Assembly: GCA_004335835.1 (NCBI GenBank)
Contig: RWJK01000771.1
Span: 1-13,922 of the forward strand
Length of the DNA stretch: 13,922 bases
Source of the DNA: Scenedesmus sp. ARA3
Taxonomy: Eukaryota; Chlorophyta; Chlorophyceae; Sphaeropleales; Scenedesmaceae
Direction: 5' to 3'
The translations under genes and the position numbers were made by a program. The notes under the pieces were generated by a model. That model was not told the DNA's origin, did not search any database, and worked only from the letters and a program-made list of their open reading frames with translations. Shown here in pieces: positions 6,167 through 13,922 of this stretch (its first letter is position 1; each line of letters begins with the position of its first letter).

Positions 6167-9100
6167 CTACACCTTGAAGCTTGCGCGTGCAGACCTCTTG
6201 ACCACCAGGTATGTGGCAGCAAGGAACAGCACATAAAAGCCGATCAAGATGCCCACTATGGGCCAGTAGCCCAGGCCCATGGTGTACATCTCCACAATAG
6301 CATTGCCGCTTGCCACACACTGGCCGCCTGTTGAGACGCGTCCGAGGTTGTCCAGGTTGGTGCGCAGCAGGTTGAAGGAGCTGGTCCTGGGGATCAGCGC
6401 TGCAGAAGAAAACACAGTTTGCAGGCGCAGAAAGCAGCAGCACGTGCGGTAAGATGTCTGTTGGGTGGCCATGTGTTGGCTGCTTGGTGGCAGGTCATTG
6501 CACATGGATGAAGCATTGCTTGCACTGCAGTTGTCAGCGAGTGATGAGCCCTCAACTGCCCGAGATACTTGCTGCAGTCGCATAGCTCAAATAGAACAAA
6601 GCCCCGCACGGGCTAATTGGCTGCAACAGTGAGCACAGGAGCAGCAGTGCAATGCTCGAGTGTATTGTTGAATTACCAACAGCAGCAGCACACACACCCA
6701 CCTGGGATCAGCCCCACTGCCTCTGTGCCTGAGCCGCTATTGCAGTCAAAACCGCGCCCGTTGAACTCGATGTACACCAGCCCCTGCCACGCAAAGCTGC
6801 AGGGGCTCACAAAGCGCAGCCAGGACCAGCCCCAGCCCAGGCTGTACTGGTCAAACAGTGACATGTAAGGGTTGACCAGCAGGTTGAGCGCAGTCCAGCC
6901 GATGGCATACACAAAGGCGAGGTCCTGACTGCTGGCCACGACGGCGCAGCAGTAGACCGCCTGCAAGGGGAAGGAGGAAGGAGCAGCACGGGCGTGCAGT
7001 CGTCAAGTGCTAGGTGATTAAATGGCAGACTTATAACAAGGAAGCGCCTGCTGAACACACACAACAGCACAACACATCCACAGCATACGCAATATTGAAG
7101 CAATACACTGTACTGCAATCCCAGCAACCGATCACCAAAATAAAGCACCCACCTGCATGCCGATGAGGCCAGTCAGCACGCAGATCAGCCCACTGGCTGC
7201 CATGGCCACCGCCGAGTGCCGCATGCCCGCCATGCCGTAGTACACAATGTGGAACACGATCGCGATGATGATGTTGAATGGCAGCGTGACCGTGACCTTG
7301 GACAGGTAGTACTGCGCGGGGTGGTACAGGCGCGCTGCTGTGTCTGCTGCGAAGAAGCGCTTGTCACTGGTGAAGATGGACATGAAGACAAACGGCATGA
7401 GGAAGTAGAAGGTGAGCACCGCGTAGCTGACCTGCGCGCATGGAAAAGGGGACAGCAGGGACGCAGAGCAGCAGTTCGGTGAGGGCCAGGTGCCACCAAG
7501 CAAGAGGAGCGCTGATGTACATGCATGGTGCGTCCGCAGCGCGAGGGCACCCCGACAACAGGAACCGGAAGATCAGCAGATGCGCGATGCGCCTTTTGAC
7601 ATACACTCTAGCCCCGGATGTGTCAGGCGTTATCAGCAACAGCACCAACTCTAACATCGCTCCGCACTAAACTTGCAAGCAAGTTTGCAAGCACTAAATT
7701 TGCTTGCAATCTTGGATGTATGATGCACTCACCGACATGCGCTGGAACATGCTCTCAGCGCCGCCGGGCAGGCTCCATGCGCAGATGCCGCTGATGGCGC
7801 TGACATACGTGAACGTCATCATGCGCCCGCCCACGTCAGCAGGATTCCTGCAAGGCAGAAAGAACAGCAGCAGCAGCCACAGCAGCTCTGTTCATCAGCA
7901 TCAGCATCACCAACACCGCTTGGCACGCCACGCATGAACAGGACACTGCACGTCCTTCCAGCCACGCACAACCTGAAAGATCATAACTCTATTGCAGTGC
8001 AGAAACAAGCATAAAAACAGCAGGCAACAGATCCAGCAATCTGCAAGTTCCAGCTGTTGTTCCCTCAAACCACAGACAGCTCACCTGGTGGTGATGAGCA
8101 GCTCCCGCCACAGCAGCGCCCGGTACTTTGTCAGCGCCCACACCAGCCGCATCCACAGGCCCAGCTGCGGCCTGCCTTCAAGCCCCACAGGTGCGCCCGC
8201 AGCAGCGCTGACAGACCCGCCCACGCTTGCAGGAACAGCGATGCCCTGCTGCTCTACAAAGGGAGAGGCCTCCTGCACAAAGCCGAGCCTAGTAGGCTTG
8301 CCTGCTGTGCTTGCAGGGTCAAGTGCTGCTGCTGCTGCTACTGCTGCTGAGGAGGGCACCTGCTCCTTGATGAGCACCTTGCTGCTTGTGGCAGAGTACT
8401 CGCTCTCCTTGGGTGACTCGCAGGAGTAGTGCCCCTCTGTGGATTCTGTTGCCTCACGAGGCATGTACCTGCGAACAACAGCGCGATCAATTCCAATCAG
8501 CAGATAAGGTGGGGTGACCGGCAGGCCCAGGACAAAACCACAGTGTGAAGCAAGCACTGCTGCATGCAGCATGACAAGCAGCTGCTGGCTTCCACGGCGA
8601 CCAAGCAACGTGGTCGTCTTGACATCACAGCTGCAAGCTGCACTTGTATAATAACAGCAGCCCAACTCATAACAGCAACTTATGAACAGCAAGTGATGCG
8701 CAGCGAGCGTTCATGTCCGCACCATTGGCTGCCGGATGGTGGCGCCGGCGCGCCTCCCTTTATACCTGCCTCGCTCCACCACTGCGTACGCTGCAGCTGC
8801 ACCGCCTGCGTGTGCTTGCGCTCGCTGCTGCTGCCCTGCTGCGCAACTGGCGCGCCCCGGTGCATCATCATCGGTCCTGACATCAGCGTGTTCTGCGTGA
8901 CCTGTGATGACGCACCAGCCGACTCCTCGCTGGCAGTGCTGGTGTGGCGCTTCACGTATATGCCTGCTCCCACAGGCTCCCCCATCACAGCAGCGCCAGC
9001 AGACGCAGCAGGAGGCGGCAGTGCAGCGCCCGCAGCAGGCACAAACACGCTCGCCAGCGTGCTGCGCTCACTGAACCACTCCGGCTGGGTCTGCTGCAGC

Positions 9101-12100
9101 TGCGCAAGGAATGCTGCAGCCGCCTCATTAAGCTCCTGCTTGCTGGTCATCATGTAGCTGCCAGACTGCGCCTGGCTGCTGCGCGGCTGCATGCTAGCAC
9201 GCATCGACGACGCCGAGCCACCCTGCTCGCTGTAATACGCCGACGTGTCGCTGCGCGCAGTGTCGCTCGGGCTGCCGGCCTGCTCTGCTGCAACCTCGTC
9301 GCCTGCAGGAGCTGCTGCTGCCTCGCCGTCCTGCTGCGGCTTTGTGAACCCTAGTGAGACCAGGTCCAGGGCCCAGTCTGAGGCCATTCCATGCAGCTCT
9401 GGGTCGTATGCATAGCCCAGGGAGGTGAACCAAGGCACTAGCTCCTCTGTGGGTCCTGTGTACATCAGCCGGCCACTGGACAGCAGGGTTACCTGCAGCA
9501 GGCAGCATGTAAGGAGAAGCGCAGCAGCACGCTGTGAGTGCAAGTGCTATAGCGAATGTTGAGACAGGCTGCAGCAGTGTGCAGACGCAAGCATATGTGC
9601 TGCCAATGTGCAAGGGACAACACTGAAAGTGCGGCAGCGCCCCAAGACAGCCAAAAGACACATTGCAGCCCTGTGCCTTGGGGCCTTCGCATAGCAGGTT
9701 CCTTCGTATTCCTCATTTTCATATTCAAATTCAAATTTGAAATCAAAACCCTCATATTCAAACCAAAATTTGTAATCAAACCCCACAACAACACCCACCT
9801 GGTCCATCTGGCTCCAGATCGCTGCGCGAGGCTGGTGCAGCGACGCCAGCAGCGTCGCGCCGTGCTCCGTGGCCATGCTCTTCAGAAACAGCACCACATT
9901 CAGCGCAGCAAAGCTGTCCAGGCCTGAAGTGGGCTCATCCAGGAAGACAAGGCTGGGGCCTGCCACCACGCCGCAGGCGATGGCCAGGCGCTTGCGCTCA
10001 CCACCAGACATGCCGCGCAGCATGATGCCGCCTGGCAGCGTGCCGCCCACCTGCGGTTGAACATGCCCAAAAGTGCAGCGTCACGTGAGTAACAAGCAGC
10101 TGAAAACGGCAGGACGCAAGGCGCGGCGGCTGTTGCGGTCAAGGCAACGCTCCCTGGCCGCCCTTGCAGCAGGGCATTGGAACTTGGGTGAACACCACCA
10201 TCAGCAGTGCCTGCTTTCAACATGCATGAACTCCTCCTGTACACAAGGCTGTTGACAGCAGCCGCTCATACTTTGCCTGTGCAACCCGCAGCCACACACA
10301 ACACTAAAACAACCTGTTCCAACAACTGTTCAACTGCTCTACTCACCAGCGTGTTCTGCGCGTGGCTCAGCCCCATCATACGCAGCACGCGTGCGATGCG
10401 CGCCTTGCGCACGTCCTTGGGCATGTCTGGCGGCAGCACGATGGACGCGTAAAAGCCCACAGACTCGGTTGCTGTCATGGTGGGCACCAGGTTGTCGTGC
10501 TGGTGACACAAGAAGGCAGCGCGCAGCGGCAGCAACAGCGAGGCAGCGTCAACAACAATACCATGCTCTCTTAATGCCCTGAGATGGTTGCATTGACAGG
10601 TTGTATTTGCAGCCGGTTGTATTTGCAGCCGCAAAAGCAGTTTGCTGCAGCAGTAGGATACTGTAAGCGCTGGGAGTACAGGCATGACTGCTGTGGTGTG
10701 CGCTGTCTACTCAAGCCCGCCAGCAGCAACAGCAGCAGTTAAAGCCAGCAACAGCAGCAGTTACAGCATCACCTGGGGCACGTATGCGCTGATGGCCATA
10801 AAGTCCTGCCTCTTCACCTCCACGCCATTCACAAGCAGCTTACTCGGCGTGCCAGGCACAGCAGCAGCCGCATCATCATCGCCGCTGCCCGGGGCAACCG
10901 CAGCCGCCCCGTCATGGTCTGTGCGCATGGCCAGTAGGTCCATGAGTGTGGACTTGCCTGCACCTGAGGGGCCCATGAGGCCTTGCAGCTGGCGCGGCTT
11001 GGCACAGCCGTAGATGCCCTGCGGGTATAACATAACATGAACAATGATGTGTAGCGGCACATCAGAATCTGGCCTCTGACACTTGTTCATTTGTGGGGTT
11101 TGCGTCAGGCAAGGCTGAATAAGCAGAGTGGATGCACATGTAGGTGGTCTGCCTTGTACAAGTTGCTTAGTACAAGTTGCAAAGAGGGTGTAGGAAAGGC
11201 TGAGCCGCCAGCACCCTGCACCAACCAGAACACAAATGGAACAGACATGTAATCTGCAAGTTCAAATACTGAAAGCCTGCCCCATGGCACAGTCTGCCAC
11301 CCTCAGCAGCCCCTAAAAACACCCTACCCACCTGGATGATGTGCTTCCTGCCTGCAGCCGACTTGACAGAGTAGCACATGTTCACCCACTGCAGCTGCAC
11401 AGGCAGCTTCGCACCCTCATCATCACTCGAGTAAGAGCTGCAGCTGCCGTCTGCGCTGCGGCCGTTAGCCAGCGCCAGACCTGCTGCTGCTGCTGCTGCC
11501 GTTGGCGATGCTGCATCGCCTGCATGCACCTCCATGCTTGGGGTGCAGATGATCGGCTGAGAGTGGTGGTGGTGGTGGTGGCGGTGCGAGTTGCTGCCGG
11601 CAGCAGCAGCAGCAGCAGCGGAAGCTGTGCGTGCTGGGCCTATGCTGGGACTCAGCTCAATGCCGTCATGAGCTGCTGCCGCTGCTGCTGCTGTCACATT
11701 GGCAGTGACAGACCTGCTGGCACTCTTCCTGCCTGCTGCTGCTGCTGCTGGTGGTGCTTCTGCTGTGTCTGCTGCATCTGCTGCATCGTCTAATGCCTGC
11801 TTTGCCTTGCGCCGGCTGCCCAAGCCTATCTTTGCCAATGCACACCGGATCTGGTAGGCGATGTGCGGATGGGCGTTCAAAAAGGCCCGAGCCAGCCAAA
11901 AGATGGCAAACACATTGCCAAAGATAAACATGGTGAGCCACAGCGCCTGCAACTGACCATACGGCTCAATGGTCAGGCCAGCAATCATGGCGGGTGCTGC
12001 AGCAGCGGTCGCATTGCTGCCAGCAGCTGTTGCTGCTGGGCCTGCCAGTGCAGCAACTGCAGGTGCCGGTGCTGCTGCAGCTGCTGTGGTAGCACCTGCT

Positions 12101-12820
12101 GCCATTGCTGCTGCGAAGGGGGCAGGAGAGCGCAGCACAGTAGTGTTGCTGCGCACTGTGCCGGCTGCCCTGCTGCTGCTGGTGCTGTTTGTGCTGCGGC
12201 TGCCTGCTTGCTGCGCTGCTGTGGCTGTTGCAGGTGCTGCTTTGGCAGCAGCAGCGGCTTGCTTTGTCTTGCTGGTAGGTGCTGCTGCCGGTGCAGGTGC
12301 AGGCTGCTGTGCTACACGCTTTGCAGGTGTTGCATTCTGCGTTGACTGCACAGCTGCAGCAGCAGGCTTTACAGCTGCCTCTGGCTGTCCTGCTGCTGCA
12401 ACTTTGGCTGGGTTGACAATTGCTTGTGAGCTGATGACTTCGTAGGTGCCCTCAGCAGCACCAGCAGCATTCCTGCAATCAAAAAAGCATGCACAGGCGC
12501 GTGTTCTTGTGTCGGCAGCTTCCAGAAGCAGTGATGGAAGCTTGCATTCACCATGCAAGCAGGTCTGCCAGCCATGTCCAAGATACCCCGGTGCGCGCTG
12601 CTACCTTCAGAATGTTTTTTTATTCAATGGCCTACTGCAGCTTGATGAAACATTGAAGGTGGCTCACGTGCTGTTGTAGCACGTGAACATGCAGGGCTGT
12701 CTTGACACCACTAGCAGCAACACCCGACCCACACTCAGAGCATGTTGGCAACTGCTTGCTTCAGACACGTTGTCAACTGCCTGTGCCGAGCAACAGCCTG
12801 CCTGCTCACCTGCTGCTCAT
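6167..12820 (-). CDS. ABCG-family ABC transporter (half-size) with N-terminal membrane segment
   Basis: Coding exons in order are 12820-12810 (tentative), 12472-11332, 11018-10773, 10499-10347, 10050-9799, 9492-8723, 8468-8085, 7847-7733, 7431-7153, 6960-6702 and 6399-6167 (TAG). All introns are GT-AG in agreeing phase, giving about 1280 residues. The protein begins with an Ala-rich region, then a membrane helix near residues 176-199 (LQALWLTMFIFGNVFAIFWL) and an Ala/Ser/His-rich linker. The nucleotide-binding domain follows, with Walker A GPSGAGKST (400-408), Q-loop YVPQ, signature SGGER (532-536), Walker B plus D-loop LVFLDEPTSGLD (to 562) and H-loop His 589. A low-complexity insert of about 300 residues comes next. 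The C-terminal membrane domain (from about 970) has an ABCG-like RE..TTRNP start, several hydrophobic helices, and the ABCG feature FVSPCSFAWQGLVYIEFNG. ABCG proteins use ATP to export lipids or other hydrophobic compounds; half-size members dimerise. The substrate is unknown. The donor at 8722 (G|GTGCGG) was chosen by phase. The start is uncertain: an unspliced ATG at 12558 is the alternative. Confidence 0.93.
9719..9784. repeat. Imperfect 33-bp tandem duplication in an ABCG intron
   Basis: Two adjacent AT-rich copies (9719-9751 and 9752-9784) both start TCATATTCAAA and end ATCAAA(A/C)CCC. They lie directly beside the donor of intron 9493-9798, within a generally GC-rich gene. On the - strand the frame continuing from the exon stays open through both copies and reads as an aromatic, acidic 11-residue repeat (FDYKFWFEYEG), but the clear splice donor argues that this is intron. 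Confidence 0.85.
10599..10630. repeat. Perfect 16-bp tandem duplication in an ABCG intron
   Basis: GGTTGTATTTGCAGCC occurs twice in direct succession in intron 10500-10772. It is probably a replication-slippage event with no coding effect. Confidence 0.9.
11562..11588 (-). other. Histidine run in the ABCG linker
   Basis: A GGT/GGC run on the + strand reads as CAC codons on the - strand and gives HRHHHHHH, about residues 299-308 of the transporter model. It sits between the N-terminal membrane helix and the ATPase domain. It could bind metal ions or simply reflect codon-repeat expansion; its neighbours are poly-Ala runs of the same kind. Confidence 0.9.
12664..12686. promoter_or_regulatory. 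Hairpin of two CACGTG boxes near the ABCG 5' end
   Basis: TCACGTGCT (12664-12672), loop GTTGT, and AGCACGTGA (12678-12686) form a perfect 9-bp stem holding two CACGTG G-box/E-box cores 8 bp apart. It lies in the proposed first intron of the ABCG gene, or in its promoter if translation starts at 12558. bZIP and bHLH factors bind such cores in plants; a regulatory role here is inference. Confidence 0.4.
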
Positions 12821-13922
12821 GGTAGGCTTTTTTGTGTGGATGTTTCTAAGAGCTGCTGTCAACTGCTGATGCTTTGGGCATGCATTGGGCTTGGTGCCCT
12901 GCCTGCACCATGCTGGTGTGTCTACTGTGATTGCTCAATGATGGTCAACCTGCAAAGGCGTGAACGGTATAGTACGCTTGTCAGTGCACGATGGGAAGGC
13001 AAGTCAGCTGCGCAGGTTCCGAACATGCACTGCGGAGGCCATCACCTGCAACACCCCCCTGCACCTGCCTCAACTAAATGCTGCGGGATGCCAGCTGCTT
13101 GATGCAGTGGATGAAAACACTCGAGCACACACATATAATTGCATCTAATAAGTTGCAGCAGGTGCTGGCTGTTCTAGGAGGGAAGCCACCGGGAGCCGAG
13201 TGAGTGAATGCGTGAAGCACTCAAGCAGAGTAGGTCGCTACTTTCTGTCATCGGAAAGGTATGTATAGTCAAAAAATGGCAAAGTCGATGCCATCATATG
13301 AACTAGCGCCCATGCTCCTTACGCACCTGATGAGGGTTGCATGCTGCTTGGGGGTAGCAGGATCGCTGCCAAGAAAGAAACTATTTTCGACTTCGGCAGC
13401 CCTTAACACAGCAAAGTCAAGTGTAGCGATGCCAGTGAAGTGAGATACAGAAAGGTTGGACAGGAGTATGAGCCGCGAGCAAGAAACACGGAGCAACGAG
13501 GGCCACGAGATGCTTGCACAAATGGCTTTCGGGGTGCTTGGTTGAAAGGATTGCTCAACAGCGCAAGTATTCAACCGCCAGCGCACCTGAAGGCACCTGC
13601 TGACAAAACAACACAGCGAAGCAAATCATTTTTGAGGCCGGCAGACAGTGTCACAGTATTTGATCAGAGGTCTTTTCCAACCGGCGTCGAAAGACACCTT
13701 CTGCTGCGGACACTGCATCGAAACAAAGCCCGTCGGAAGGTAACCACAGGTCCCAGATCACACATGCAGCCCAAAATCGCACCGTGACCACGTCATACAA
13801 CCATAGTTGCAGGAAACGTGGGGTCCGGCTGTTTATGAAACGAAACGAAACGTTTAAACCGTGCGTTTTAAACGCCTTCAGTGTGAAACGCTGTATCTAA
13901 ACGGCAGCTCTAGTGGGGCTCA
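12821..13922. other. Probable upstream region of the ABCG gene; no assigned gene
   Basis: I cannot assign a gene. The + frame ending at 13148 (LRRFRTCTAEAITCNTPLHL and onward to a TAA) has a plausible acceptor, GCTGCGCAG, just before 13016 and loosely resembles leucine-rich-repeat sequence, so it could be a last exon, but no upstream exon was found. Two overlapping opposite-strand frames (13269-13586 on -, 13440-13787 on +) lack motifs. The region probably includes the ABCG promoter. Confidence 0.35.
13837..13873. repeat. GAAAC microrepeat and GTTTAAAC palindrome
   Basis: GAAAC is repeated three times at 13837-13851 and runs into the perfect palindrome GTTTAAAC (13852-13859). GTTTTAAAC follows at 13865-13873, and GAAACG occurs again at about 13885. 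The function is unknown. Confidence 0.7.

Noticed and set aside
8564..9157. 197-codon + strand open frame
   Set aside because: It is the antisense shadow of the large ABCG exon at 8723-9492.
11969..12445. 158-codon + strand open frame rich in Ala, Leu and Val, resembling membrane helices
   Set aside because: It is the antisense shadow of the Ala-rich CAG-type coding exon of the ABCG gene, whose splice phases and domains are clear on the - strand.
1..13922. tRNA, rRNA, riboswitch or bacterial-type operon elements
   Set aside because: Reading both strands I saw no tRNA cloverleaf, rRNA core sequence or ribosome-binding sites; intron structure shows the DNA is eukaryotic.

Overview
This window looks like nuclear DNA from a eukaryote, most likely a chlorophyte green alga of the Scenedesmus/Chlamydomonas kind. 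The support is: many short introns (about 190-360 bp) with GTGAGT/GTGGGT-like donors and GCAG acceptors; coding sequence full of CAG/GCA/AGC runs that give poly-Ala, poly-Gln and poly-Ser; candidate TGTAA polyadenylation signals; and degenerate TTAGGG/TTTAGGG repeats. The taxon is inferred. Nothing here looks bacterial or viral.

Layout, left to right. (1) 1-1565, + strand: the end of a gene whose spliced exons encode a complete Werner-type (DEDDy, RNase D/DnaQ-like) 3'-5' exonuclease domain. Its start lies off the window or in a CAG tract, and its 3' end is unclear. One of its introns holds a frameshifted copy of the exon that carries exonuclease motif II. (2) 1650-3930: a gene-poor, repeat-rich island. 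It has GGAGT/ACTCC palindromic repeats at both edges, partly in inverted orientation, and between them a 195-bp near-perfect hairpin with telomere-like arms inside a field of degenerate TAGGG repeats. The right edge is a tandem array with a 60-bp period. (3) 4038-4736, + strand: an unrecognised low-complexity protein, possibly a single-pass membrane protein, with poly-Gln and poly-Ser tracts. (4) 4737-6166: the 3' side shared by two convergent genes, with a cluster of perfect short palindromes and two opposed TGTAA signals 20 bp apart. (5) 6167 to about 12472 (possibly 12820), - strand: a large ABCG-family ABC transporter gene. Ten coding exons were reconstructed and all their splice phases agree; an eleventh tiny first exon is proposed. 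(6) 12821-13922: no gene I can assign.

The three genes show no obvious functional link, as is usual for neighbours in an algal nuclear genome. The most solid results are the two reconstructed gene models. The most unusual structures are the telomere-like hairpin, the inverted GGAGTACTCC flanks around it, the decayed exon copy and the palindrome cluster. I see no convincing evidence for a wholly new biological system.
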